64,000 bases of DNA from Pegoplata infirma (GCA_963921195.1 OY992540.1:9971266-10035265), one strand, 5' to 3'. Shown: positions 46,170-58,016, counted from the first letter of the stretch. Numbers and translations: made by a program. The notes: generated from the sequence alone by a model not told the origin.

Positions 46170-46388
46170 TAGAAAAAAATGAATTGGTATTGGTTTTTTA
46201 TTGGTATTGGTTTTGAAGAATAAAAGTATTGGTTTTTAATTGGTATTGGTAGTGGGGAATCAGTATTGGTTTTTTATCGGTATTGGTATCGCACAAATAA
46301 AGGTATTGGTTTTTAATTGGTATTGGTTTTCAATTTGAATTGGTATTAACGGGTATTGGTATCGAAAAGGTATTGGTACCCATCATTG

Positions 46389-46612
46389 TTATAAATTTCA
46401 TTTCAGAAAATATCAATTTTTTTTCAGAAACTATCAATTGTATTTCAGAATTATCAATTGTATTTCAGAAATTATCAATTGTATTTCAGAAGTTATCAAT
46501 TCTGTTTCAGAATTTATCAATTGTATTTTAGAATTTACCAATTGTATTTCAGATATTATCAATCGTATTTCAGAAATTATAAATTGTTTTACGAAGGAAG
46601 AAATATGTTCAT
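46389..46612. repeat. 21-bp repeat array, right half
   Basis: About ten units of TATCAATTGTATTTCAGAA directly after the TTATAAAT duplication. It continues the 41935-42110 array. Confidence 0.75.
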
Positions 46613-46624
46613 TTACTAACTAAA

Positions 46625-46800
46625 CCTGCGATCATAAGATATAATCGTTGCAACTTTCAGGAGTCTGGCGTTCTTTATTTTGGAATCTTAGAATCGATCA
46701 TGAATCAATAAAATATATACTTTATGGGGTCCCAGACCGTTACACACGGAATGTCAAAGTGAGTATACCTCCATAATGTGGTTGGAGGGAGGGTATAAAA
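46625..46800 (-). mobile_element. mini-me-like fragment
   Basis: Reversed: GGAGGGTATAAAAAA end, GGGGTCCCAGACC and GAATCGATCATGAATC core. The GTCY tract is deleted. Confidence 0.6.
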
Positions 46801-47518
46801 AAAGATAATAATTTTTTAATAAAAATCAAAGAATAATTTTTGTTTGATGTTGTTGGTGGTTCTGTCCGTCTGGCTAATTGCTGCTGTGGTTGGTTATTTT
46901 TTGTTTTTTATGAAGTGGTTACGGCAACAAAGTTAAAATTATAATTAAATTTATTGAATACAATTTTATTTTTATTCTTATAGTATATTGGACAAGTGAC
47001 TTTAAGATTATAATTTGTTGTTAAACAAAACAGAAATACACAAATTAAGTCAGGTGTTTAACAAAATGTGTATGTAAATTTTTTTTTTTTTTATTAAAAA
47101 AAATTTAAATAATAACAATAATAAATATAAAAAAAACAGGTTCAACCAAAAGTCATTATTTTGTTGTATAAACATTTTTAATTGTTATAGATTAAAAATG
47201 AGATTATTTTTTTGTTGAAATATTGATTAATTAATAAAATTTAAATTTAAAAAAAATAATAATTGATTACTGCTGACCTGGAATGAAATGCAATTATAAC
47301 GAGAGATAAGCCGTTAAAAATTGTAAAAAAAATTAATGCATTTACTTAATTTTCATATTTTTTAGAAAATACTACTATGAAATTTTAAACAAATCAATTA
47401 AAATTCGATAAACATTAAATTTACAAATTTTAATCGAAGATCAAATTCGAAAATGATCAACTAAAAATAAAATAGGTCAATTGAATTTTAAAAGTAAAAA
47501 GTTGCATGACAAAATTTT
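46801..47518. other. Unassigned; possible untranslated-leader-like stretch on the - strand
   Basis: On the - strand, 46930-46840 reads as an AC-rich stretch with CAACAACA, CAGCAGCA and AACCAACCACAGC words, the composition of many fly 5' untranslated exons. No donor-ATG arrangement confirms it. The rest is plain A/T-rich DNA. Confidence 0.3.
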
Positions 47519-48340
47519 TTATACCCTACTCCACTCTGTGGTACAGGGTATAATGAGTTTGTGCTGATGTTTGTAACTACCCGAAATATTGGTCCAAGAC
47601 ATACCTTCAAGTATACCGATCGACTCAGAATTACTTTTTGAGTAGATTTAGAGATGTCCGTCCGTCCGTCCGTCTGTCCATCTATCGGTTTAAGCACGAC
47701 ACAGGTCGCAATTTTCAATCAATTGACTTGTAATTTAAAACTTTAGCATCTTTTGGACCAAGGACGAAGCCTATTGACATTGGAGAAAATCGGTCCGTGT
47801 TAAGACCTAGCCCCCATACAAACGCCCCCTTTGGATTCGGCTAAAATAACTCTAATAACCGTATTAAAATAGACATACCTTTGAAATTTAGCAGGTAATC
47901 AAATTTTGTTTGCAAGAATCAACATTCCAAATTTCAAAGTAATCGGGTCAGTCATTCTGGTAGTCCCCATACAAACCAACCTCCCGATATTCACATAATT
48001 CCCTTAAAATTCATAAAATTGGAAATATTTGATAAAAATTTTATTTTTAGGTTTTAAACGTGTTAAGTAACCTTATCACATCGGAATATAATTAGACCAT
48101 TTTTGGACCCCCATATACAAATTTGGACCGATATTCAGTCAATCAATCAATCGATCAATTGACAAAAAAAATAAACCAATTCCACTAAAATTTGACCTGT
48201 ATGTGTTTTCTACACTACATAAAGATCTAACAACGACAGAGCCAATCGGTCCATGTTTGGACTTGGGACCCATTTTCCGGGAAACACTAGTGTAGGGTAT
48301 CATATGGTCAGTCTCGACCGACTATAACTTTCTTACTTGT
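47519..48340 (+). mobile_element. mini-me-like element, second subfamily
   Basis: Close relative of 44582-45350: TATACCCTACTCCACTCTGT start, GATCGACTCAGAATTACT core, GTCCGTCCGTCCGTCTGTCC tract near 47657, end CTCGACCGACTATAACTTTC-TTACTTG. Confidence 0.75.
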
Positions 48341-48492
48341 TTTTTTTTTGGAACATATTAAATTTATGTAATTACCTGTTTTAAGAAAAAGAAACTAAAA
48401 AAAATATTTTGAGTAGGGATATTCTAGCTCGAGGTAATTTTTCATTACTAATTAAAACCAAGGTATTTGTGAAGAACAATTTGGTTTTAATT

Positions 48493-49722
48493 TGACCTTT
48501 TCTATCTCAGAATCTGAGATTTTTCCTATACGAAAAATGTGTAAGAATCTAAAACTTATTCTATAAGAAAAATGTCTCAGAATCTGAAACTTTTTCTTTA
48601 CGAAACATGTCTCAGAATCTGAGACTTTTTCTATACAAAACAGAATCTAAGAATTTTTTTTAAGAAAAATGTCTCAAAATCTAAGACTTTTTCTATATGA
48701 AAAATATCTCAGAATCTGAGACTTTTCCTATACGAAAAATGTTTCAGAATCTTAAACTTTTTCTATACGAAAAATGTCTCAGAATCTGTAACTTTTTTTA
48801 TACAAAAAATATCTCAGAATCTGAAACTTTTTTGATATGAAAAATGTCTCAGAATCTGAAATTTTTTCATACGAAAAATGTCTCAGAATCTGAGAATATT
48901 TTTATACGAAAAATGTCTCAGTGTTTGAGATATTTTTATACGAAAAACGTCTCAGATCTGAGACTTCTTCAAAACGAAAAATATCTCAGAATCTGACACC
49001 TTATCTGAACGAAAATCTAAATCTGAAATTTGTTTATACGAAAAATGTCTCAGAATCTGAGAATGTTTTTATAGAAAAATGTCTCAGTATTTGAGAATTT
49101 TTTATACGCAAAACGTCTCAGATCTGAAACTTCTTCAATACGAAAAATGTCTCAGAATCTAAAACTTTATCTACACGAAAAATGTTTCAGAATCTGAGAC
49201 TTTTTCTACACGAAAAATGTCTTAGCATCTGAGACATTTTGTATACGAAACATGTCTCAGAATCTGAGACTTTTTCTTTATGAAACAGAATCTGGGACTT
49301 TTTCTATACGAAAAATGCCTTAAAATCTAAGACTACGAAAAATTTCTCGGAAACTGAGACTTTTTCTATACGAAAAGTGTCTTAGAATCTGAAACCTTTT
49401 TTATACGAAAAATGTCACAGAATATGAGACTTTTTCTATACGAAAAATGTCTCAGAATCTGATCCTTTTTTTATAAGAAAAATGTCTCAGAATCTGAGAC
49501 TTTTTCTTTACGAAAACTCTATAACTGAGACTTTTCCTATACGAAAAATGTCTCAGAATCTGAGACTTTTTCTATTTTTATTTTTTTATACGAAAAATCT
49601 CTCATAATCTAAGACTTTTTCTTTACAAAAAATGTCTCAGAATGTGAGATTTTTTCTATTCGAAAAATTCCTCAGAATCTGAGACTTTTTATTTTGAAAA
49701 AAACTTCTTTGAACTTTAGACT
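48493..49722. repeat. Array of ~34-bp units (forward arm)
   Basis: About 35 degenerate units of the form ATGTCTCAGAATCTGAGAC-TTTTTCTATACGAAAA. The core TCTCAGAATCTGAGA is itself nearly palindromic. The same unit occurs in reverse from 53096 to 57925. Units differ by point changes and small deletions, so the array is old. Confidence 0.88.
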
Positions 49723-51460
49723 TTTAAAATCTCGGAATATAAACAAATTTCTTCTATAAAAAGTATAAGCGAATTTATTGTCGGGGTCCCTGGGCAAGTG
49801 CCTAGTGTGCCCTAATGGTTAAAACGGTACTGCCCCTAGCGATGGAAGATTATGATTTTTGCACTTAAGTAATAAAACTTTATCATTAATAAAACAATTT
49901 AGTAGTATTTTTTATATCTACACCATTTGCAATTGTATTTTAGAAATTATTAATTGTATGTCAGAAATTATCAATTGAATTTCAGAAGTTATTAATTGTA
50001 ATTCAGAATTAATCAATTGTATTTCAGAATTAATCAATTGTATTTCAGAAGTTATCAATTGTATTTCAGAGTTTGTCAATTGTATTTCAGAAAATTTTCA
50101 ATTGTTTTTCAGAAGTTATCAATTTTTTGATGGAGCGACCCCTAGCGAATCTGCAATATTTTTAAAAAATTGGACGCCACATTGGATCTGCCATATTGAA
50201 ATTCAAAAGCCACCACTCGGCATTCAAAAGCAAATATTTTTAAGTAATTTCGAAATTTTTTTAAAAAAATGTTAAACCCGTACCAATTTTGGAGACAGGG
50301 GTGGCCCGGTTGACGAAGAAACCCTCATATGTTATTGGTCCTTGATCGGTTCATTTTCTTTAAGTTTTTTTTGTATTTTAAAAGTTTATAGTAATGCAAT
50401 TGGAATAAGAAGATTAAAAAATGATTTTTTTTTTAAGTCGGACCCTTTTGTGGGTAATTAAGCGACTTTATAACACCCTTCAGATTTTCTAATAATTATT
50501 AGAGAGGATCGTATTAGTAGAACATGTTAGTGTTTCATTCATTTTAATTTTTGCAATAAATCATTATAAAAATGCAAATATAAATAAATTTATGCATATG
50601 TTCAATAAATATTTAAATGTCATGACATTTTCGTTAGTTTAAACAAACAAAGAAAATCATCCATCGAACGATCTAAACATCCAAACCAAACCACAGCTAA
50701 CCAAAATACCAATTTTAACATACCAACGCAACTACCAAATCAAACCAATCCATATTCATCGAATACTTAAAAAAACAAACCTGATTACATGCACTTTTTA
50801 AAAATTCTCCATAAATAAAAAAAATAAAACCTAAACTCCAAGAATAACATTAAAAAAATCACAAAAAAGATTATCAAAAACAACGATCAAATACATAAAC
50901 AATTTAAATAAAAATAAACTATAAAAATTGTGGAAAAAAAAAACATTTTTTTGGTGTTGTTAAAATGCCGCCGTTTTTCGAAAATCTTGTTCAAAGGAAA
51001 ATTCAGCTAAACGTGATACATAGACAATTTTTTTTTGTTTGTAAAATAAAATATTTTAAAATGTCTTTTAAAATTTAAATTGGTTTCTTTAAAATTTTTT
51101 GCATTTTATGAAGTTACCTCGATCTTGAAACGTGATTTGAAAACCAAACTAATAAAGCAAACACCTTAAAACAAATAATACAAAAAAAAAGTCAAAAACG
51201 TCAAGAAAACTTAAATTTTACCATTTGGCTACACTCAGAAAAGTCAAGATATTACTAAAAAACTACAAATAAGTTTATTTTGAATAAAGAAAAATAATTT
51301 AAATTTTGTGAAATCCCTAAATCTCTCTACACAAAAATTACTCACATGCAGTACCGTTTTAACTACATATTAGGGCATACGGTGCACGAGTCCAGGGCTT
51401 CTTATATAACTCTATCTGATCAGATATAATTAAATGTCAAATTTGTGTTAACCCGACTAA
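49723..51460. other. Left part of the loop between the 34-bp arrays
   Basis: It contains a 21-bp-unit array (49918-50130) opened by CTACACCATTTGCAATTG. From about 50630 to 50900 the + strand is unusually rich in A and C (CATCCAAACCAAACCACAGC, ATACCAACGCAACTACC) and has no recognised repeat. No coding frame. Confidence 0.4.
49918..50130. repeat. 21-bp repeat array
   Basis: About nine units of TTATCAATTGTATTTCAGAA after a CTACACCATTTGCAATTG end. The right-hand TIR seen at 15619 is absent. Confidence 0.72.
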
Positions 51461-51649
51461 AAAAAAGTAATACGGCACCATACATCATTTGATCCCAAAA
51501 ATGGAGGATTCAAAAATATACGATTATATCTTATAAGTTAACATTTGATACAATTAGATATAATTAGATCACAAAAATGGAAGGGTAATTATTATCTAAT
51601 TTGATATTATAAAAAATTAGATATAATAAGATATAAGAATATATAATTA

Positions 51650-53080
51650 TATCTTATTAGATCTAATATGATCTTCAATATCAAATTGGATGAAATTTAT
51701 CGTTCCATTTTTGGGATCAAATTATATATAATTATTAGAGTTCGTTTGGTGACTATGTCACTTTATCTGTTTATCGGATATCATCATTTTTTTAAAGGAT
51801 TTAGGGGAGCTAAAAAGAATGTCGGTATTTTTTTGGAAAAATTTTCACTCCTTGGGGTGGTTCAAAGCATTTGAAATCGCGGATTTTGAGCTGATTTTTC
51901 TGCAGAGAAAAAACGGCTGAATATATTGCAAATCTGATTTCGCCAGTCGATTCTACAACAAAAATTAATACTATAGCAGTTTTTTGAACTCTTAAAAAAA
52001 GTTCCAATAACCCACAGCAGGGGGCGGAAAAATCGATTTTTTAAAAAAAAAAATTAAATTATTTTTTTAATAATGCACGATGAAGAGGCAGTTTTTGCTA
52101 AGAAAATTGGTACAAAAAGCAAATTTCTATCACAACCCATTAAAAAGTTATAAGGCTTCAAAGTTTTTTTTTTAATGGTAAAATTATAAAACACTGACCG
52201 AAATTTAAAAAAATTTTGGATGGGTCAGCGGTCTGGATACTCGTTTTCGATTTTCCTCTCAATGCTGATTCCAAATCTGGTTTCCAAAATGTTCCGTAAC
52301 GTCAGGTTTTTGAAATAATGGAGGTCAAAGTTCACAAAAAACGCATTTTTGTGCATTATTGAGGGCATTTTTTGTAATGTTTTTGGATGATATTCTGGGA
52401 GCATAAAACTTGTTTTCGATTAACATTTCGATGCTGATTCTGAATCTAGTTTTCAAATTTTTCTATCACGTCATGTTTTCGAGAAAATTGAGGCCAAAGT
52501 TCCTAAAAAACGTGTTTTTGTTCATTTTTTGAGAGCTTATAACTTTTTAACGGGTTGCGATAGAACGGAAAATTTGGTACCATTTTGTTAAACTGAAAAT
52601 GCCCTTTAATTGTGCATATATAAAAAATTAATTTTAAAAGAAAATGGAAAAACCTTATATTTCCGCCCTCTGTGGTGGGTTTTTGGAACTTTTTTTAAGA
52701 GTTTGAAAAACGACCATTGTATTATTTCGTGCTGTAGAATCGACTGGTGAAATCAGATTTGCAATATATTAAGCCGTTTTTTCTCTGCAGAAAAATCAGC
52801 TCAAAATCCGCGATTTCAAATGCTTTGAACCACCCCAAGGAGTGAAAATTTTTCCACAAAAATACCGGCATTTTTTTTAGCTCCCTTAAATCCTTTAAAA
52901 AAATGATAAAATTATATGATTCTATCAACACTTTTTTACTCGGGAATGTTAACAAAATTCGAAATATAATTAGATCTCGATTTTGATCATTTCAGATATA
53001 ATTATATACAATCAGGTACGATGATATATGAATAGATATAAACAGATCAGATAAGATCTAAACCATTTTTACACGGGTTA
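51650..53080. mobile_element. Foldback element with ~600-bp arms
   Basis: CCTTGGGGTGGTTCAAAGCA (about 51850) pairs with TGCTTTGAACCACCCCAAGG (about 52822), and the inverted match covers roughly 51740-52200 against 52530-52960. The centre holds a direct repeat of about 130 bp (TTTTCGATT...CTGATTC...GGTCAAAGTTC, 52240-52370 and 52410-52535). Both outer flanks carry AGATATAATTA words and GATCAGATA blocks, so the full element may run from about 51410 to 53090. Confidence 0.72.
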
Positions 53081-53391
53081 TACAAAAAGCCTAAACCTGA
53101 GACTCAGATTCTGAGAAATAGTCTCAGATTCTGAGACATTTTTCGTATAAAAAAAGTCTTAGATTCTGAGACATTTTTTGTATAGAAAAAGTCTCAGATT
53201 CTGAGACATCTTTTGTATAGAAAAAGTCTCAGATTCTGAGGCATTTTTCTTACAGAAAAAGTTTTAAATTCTAAAACATTTTTCGTATAGAAAAATACTA
53301 AGTTTCTGAGACATTTTTCGTATAGAAGAAATCTCAGATTCTGAGACATTTTTCGTATAAAAAAGTCTCAGATTCTAAGAAATTTTTCGTA

Positions 53392-54253
53392 CACTCAAAA
53401 AAAAAAACTGTAAAGTTAGCAAAAAAAAGCTTGTAAACCTACAGGAAAATTTGGTGATTTTGAACCCACAATTATTTTGGTAAAGTTAGCAAAAACGTTT
53501 TGCTAAAAATTAGTTAACTGAAATTTTTTTATTTCAACTTAGTTCATACACATTTGAGGACCCCATTGGGTTCGGACCCGATAGGTCCAGACCCCGATGG
53601 GCCTAGACCTACTTGGGTTCCTTAAAAATCGTCATAGTTTTTGATCCAAAATTAGTGTCCGTTTCGCTCTACCTTGCTTAGTTTTTTAGATACGTGATTT
53701 TAGGGGACCACCGGGGTTTTGAGAATTACAAAACTCGATAACTTCAAAAATATTACTCGGAGAGCTTTTGATTACTTTGCGGTCTTGTTCTACGTGTTGA
53801 GAGCTACAAAAATGCTTTTGGACTTTTTGTTGTGTCGGCAATATTTACCGAGATATGAGCATTTTAAAATTTTCGGGAATGCTAACTTTTTTGGATCCAA
53901 TTAGGACCCATTAGGGTCCACACATGTGAAGAGGACCGGCGATACTATGGGGAGCCCGAGAACCAAAAATGGCCTCCATTTTGCTCTATCTGGCTTAGTT
54001 TCCGAGATGGCGCCATTTTAAGTTTTCTGAAAATAAAAAAAAATTACCATTTATTTTTGCTAATATTAGCAAAAAATCTTGTAAAAATGTTGTCAACTCA
54101 ATTTCAAATTTAGCAAAAGAAGCTAAATGCTAAATGAAGTTTACAAGAGTTTTTGGCTAACATGCTAATCACAACTAAAAATTTGCTAAAAGTTAGCTAA
54201 CTAGCGTTAGCAAAAAAAAATTAGTAAATCTACTAACGTATTTTTTTTGAGTG
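53392..54253. mobile_element. CACTC-ended element, 862 bp, TA target duplication
   Basis: The ends are CACTCAAAAAAAAAAACTG and TATTTTTTTTGAGTG, flanked by TA on both sides. Removal restores TTTTTCGTATAGAA of the 34-bp unit. The outer parts are TTAGCAAAAA(A/T) words, the centre is family C. Confidence 0.8.
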
Positions 54254-55048
54254 TATAGAACAGATTCTTAGATATTTTTCGTATAGAAAAAATCTCAGAT
54301 TTTTTGTATAGAAAAGTCTCAGATTCTGTGATATTTTTCATCTCAGATTCTGAGACATTTTTCGTGTAGAAAAAGTCTCAAATTCTGAGATATTTTTTCT
54401 GTGGAAAGAGTCTCAGATTCTGAGACATATTTCAAAAGAAAAAAGTTTCAGATTCTGAAACATTTTTCGTATAGAAAGCCTTAGGTTCTTAGATATTTTT
54501 GCATAGAAAAAATCTCAGCTTCTGAAACATTTTTCTTATATAAAGAGTTTCTGATTCTGAGACATTTTTTGTATAGAAAGTCTTAGGTTCTTAGACATTT
54601 TTGCATAGAAAAAATCTCAGCTTCTGAGACATTTTTCTTATAAAAAGAGTTTCAGAATTTGTTACATTTTTCGTATAGAAAAAGTCACAGTTTCTGAGAC
54701 ATTTTTCGTATAGAAAAAGTCTCAGGTTCTGCGACATTTTTCGTGTAGACATTTTTGACAAATTTTCACTCAGAAAAAAAACTAACTAAAAAATGGGAAA
54801 ATTAACTAAACCCAAGGAAAATTGATAATGATTTAGCTCCATTGCCATGTGTTCCTACTTTTTAGTCCACATTTTTCCTAAAAATAAGGACCAATGTGAA
54901 CTAGAAAGTGGGAAAAAATTTCCCATTTTTTAGTTTAAAAAACATTTTTGATGCGGACATTTTTCCTAAAAATTAGTTAATTTCATATTTTTTTTTTATT
55001 GGTTTATTTATAGAATAGCATGTGAATACACACAGAATTCTCATTATG

Positions 55049-55703
55049 CACAGAAAAAAATATGGGGAAAAACAATTTGAGTAATCACTTGTTTAAATTT
55101 AAAAAAAGTTTTGAGTAATTTTTTAATTGACGCAATTAATAATTTACTCAAAAATTTAAAAACAAATTGAGTAAATAATTTAATAAGAATTTAATAGCTT
55201 TTTTAATTTTTTTTTGGAATTTTCTTAGTTTTTTTAATTCTCGTTTAGTTTATAGTTTTTTGTATATATACATGAAAGTTTGTTATCATATTTATAAAAT
55301 TTTTTTATGTCTTTAAGACAAAAATATATTTGGTAAAGTTTGAAAAAACATGTTTTTTTTTTTGTAAAAAAATATGAAATTTTTTTAAACTTTGTTTTTT
55401 TTAAAGTAGAAACAGAATAAGCCCGGCACGACTTTTTCCATACGGTTTGGCAGATTAAACCGGTGGCCGGCGCCGATGTGAAATAAAACTTGTTCTGTTT
55501 TTAAAAGGTGGTGATTCTTGTTCTGTTCCTGCACTTAATAGTGTCAATTAAAAATTTACTCAAATTTTTTTGGCAAACATTTAATAAATTTTTATTAAAA
55601 ATTTACTCAATACTATTAAATCGTTTACTGGTGGAAAATTGAGTAATTTTTTACTCAATAGTATTAAAAATTTACTCAAATTTTTTTTTTATTTCTTTCT
55701 GTG
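55049..55703. mobile_element. CACAGAAA-ended element
   Basis: Begins CACAGAAAAAAATATGGGG and ends TTTATTTCTTTCTGTG. Both arms carry AATTTACTCAAA / TTTGAGTAA words in opposite orientation. A GC-richer stretch (55430-55490, GCCCGGCACGACTTTTTCC) lies in the middle. No clear duplication. Confidence 0.55.
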
Positions 55704-55823
55704 TGTACATTTTTTATTTTAAATATAAAAAAACGTTTGTTTCTTATGGTCAAGTAATAAATTTCATTAGTTTTTAAAGTTAAATTACAACAAAGACTTT
55801 GTCTTTAACGTTTGTTCCCAGAC

Positions 55824-56881
55824 CAGGGTTGCAAAATGAGAACATCAAAATTGTACCAATGAGCTCATAAAATTGTACTTTTTTGAACCCAATTGTACTT
55901 AATCCAAATTTTTTTTGCAAATTAAAAAAAAAAATGGAAAATATTAAACTTGTATACATTTCGAGAATACTTCCTTGAAATTTCAACTCATTTCTACAAA
56001 AATTGTGGCATAGGCGATCGAAAAATATCGGCCGAATTCCATTCAAATGTATGAAAATCCCCACCCATTTGGACTTTAATACCAATCTGTGGGAGTTTTT
56101 TTTTTTTAAACATGAAATTGTTTTTTTGCCAATTATCGCGAAAAACGCGATTTCAATCAATTTTTTGATTAAAACTCTTCCGGTGAAAAAAATTGTTAAT
56201 TCAACTAATCACCAAATGAATAAGTGATTAATTAAATATTTTTTTAATCAAACATTTTTTAATTTTGATCATAAATTTTATAATTTTTTTATTTGTAGTC
56301 AATCAAAATAATGATCGATTTAACGAATGAATTAACTGTAAGTTAATAACAAAATTTAAGTTCAGCAGTAAAAGAAAATAACAAAAATGTTGATCAAAAC
56401 AACGATGATTCATTTAAATTTTGTTGATCAATTGTTTTAATTAAAAATTTTTAGCCAATAATTTTTTGTGTGTATGATACTTTCTCGATATTCAACAAAA
56501 GATGTAGTAATGGTGAACTACTACTCGAAACAGATCGTCTGATTTCCATACAAATGTATGAAAATCTGAAATCAGCCTTCTTTTGAACTTTTAAAAAACC
56601 ATGAAATAATTTTTAACCAAGTATATATGATAAATATACTTCCGCGAAATTTTAACTCATTACTACAAAAAATCAGCCACTTTTAAAGTTTAATGTCTGG
56701 TTGTGAAAAATTTTTCAGGAAGATTGCTTCTTGAAAATTATAAACTGGGGAAATTCCATGAAAAAACCCTCAGTTGAGAAAGTTCTTAAATTGTACCAAA
56801 TGAGTCATTGGTGTACCATTGCACTTTTGGGCTTTGAATTGTACCAAAAAAAGTACAATTGTACCAACTTTTGCAACCCTG
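55824..56881. mobile_element. hAT-like element, 1058 bp, exact 8-bp duplication
   Basis: The ends are CAGGGTTGCAAAATG and CTTTTGCAACCCTG. TCCCAGAC is duplicated exactly (55816-55823, 56882-56889). ATTGTACCAA(T/A) words are clustered near both ends. It contains a reversed copy of the 29571 MITE family at about 56177-56473. No transposase frame. Confidence 0.85.
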
Positions 56882-58016
56882 TCCCAGACTATGGGAAAAC
56901 ACGCCAAAGCCAAGGCCTTTGTTGTGATCAAAATATTATTTTTCCCCTAACACATACATGTGTAGAAAAAAATGTAAACATTAAATTTATTACTTGTTAT
57001 ACAACACCAAACTCTCTTTTTCATAAACTACAAATAATAAACAAAATGTGAACTACAAGCAAGCATGAAAAAAAAAAATAAATCAACTAAACAATTTCAT
57101 GTTATGAAAAATTTACTAAACTTGTGGAAAAAACTTCCTCAAATTAAAGAAGATAAATATGATAAACTAATTGGTAGGAAATTACGTCCTAAAACTGAAT
57201 TTTTTGAACTAAATTTTGCTTTTAGAAATATGTCTTAAAAATCAAGATTATTTTTCAATTATTTAGGAAAAATTTATTTGACGGTAAGAATTTCTTCCAT
57301 GTATTTGGGAATTCCATTTAAGGAAAATTATGGCCTATTTAACAGTCCATGAACTAAAATTTTTTCCTAAAAGTTGGGAAAATTTCCCAAATTTTAGTTA
57401 AATTTAACTAAATTGTGGGAAAATTTATAAACTATTTTGAAGAAAATTTTTCCAAAGTTTAAGTTAATGGATTTTTTTGAGTGTTCCGTTGAGACATTTT
57501 TCGTATAAAAAAGTTTCATATTCTGAGAAACTTTTCGTATAGAGAATGTATCACATTTTGAGACATTTTTCTTATAGAAAAAAGTCTCAGATTTTGAGGT
57601 ATTTCTTACAGAAAAAGTCTCAGATTTTGAGACATTTTTCGTATAGAAAAAGTCTTAAATTCTAAAACATTTTTCGTATCGAAAAAAGTCTCAGAATCTG
57701 ACATATTTTTCGTATAGAAAAAGTCTCAGATTCTGAGAAATTTTTCGTATAGAAAAAGTCTCAAATTTTTAGACATTTTTCTTATAGTAAAAGATTCTGA
57801 GAAATTTTTTGTATAGAAAAAGTCTCAGATTCCGAGACATTTTTCGTATAGATGGAGTCTCAGACTCTGAGACATTTTTAACATAGGAAAAGTCTCAGAT
57901 TTTGAGACATTTATCGTATACCAGCGTTCAAAGTTGAAAAAAATTACGTTTTTCGACCAAAATTTATGTGCGAATTTTTTGACCAAATCCGGCTCAAAAA
58001 TCTAAAATTTTGCGTA

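Larger units (their letters stand above)
42111..46388. mobile_element. 4.28-kb hAT-like element with GGTATTGGTATT arms and nested insertions
   Basis: The ends are CAAGGATGGGTACCAAT and ATTGGTACCCATCATTG. TTATAAAT flanks both sides exactly (42103-42110, 46389-46396) and joins the two halves of a 21-bp array. Both arms (42140-42195 with 42844-42970, and 46170-46385) are TATTGGTATTGGTTTT repeats. The interior holds two mini-me elements, two hairpin MITEs and further repeats. No transposase frame is visible. Confidence 0.8.
54767..57483. mobile_element. CACTC-ended element, 2.7 kb with nested insertions
   Basis: Starts CACTCAGAAAAAAAAACTAAC and ends GGATTTTTTTGAGTG. It is closely related to 39165-40218 in both outer parts (GCTCCATTGCCATG at the left, GTAAGAATTTCTTCCATGTA at the right). 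TT flanks both sides. The centre is replaced by insertions including 55049-55703 and the hAT-like 55824-56881. Confidence 0.7.
53096..57925. repeat. Array of ~34-bp units (reverse arm), broken by two insertions
   Basis: Units GTCTCAGATTCTGAGACAT-TTTTCGTATAGAAAAA occur at 53096-53391, 54256-54766 and 57484-57925. The gaps are the CACTC-ended elements 53392-54253 and 54767-57483. The three pieces total about 1.25 kb, the same as the forward arm. Confidence 0.85.

Noticed and set aside
48493..49722. CRISPR-like regular array
   Set aside because: Units are contiguous and degenerate, with no unique spacers, in an insect nuclear genome.
55780..56160. 126-codon - strand frame as a transposase remnant
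   Set aside because: It straddles the left end and duplication of the hAT-like element 55824-56881, so it cannot be a single ancestral gene; no DDE or BED motif is seen.
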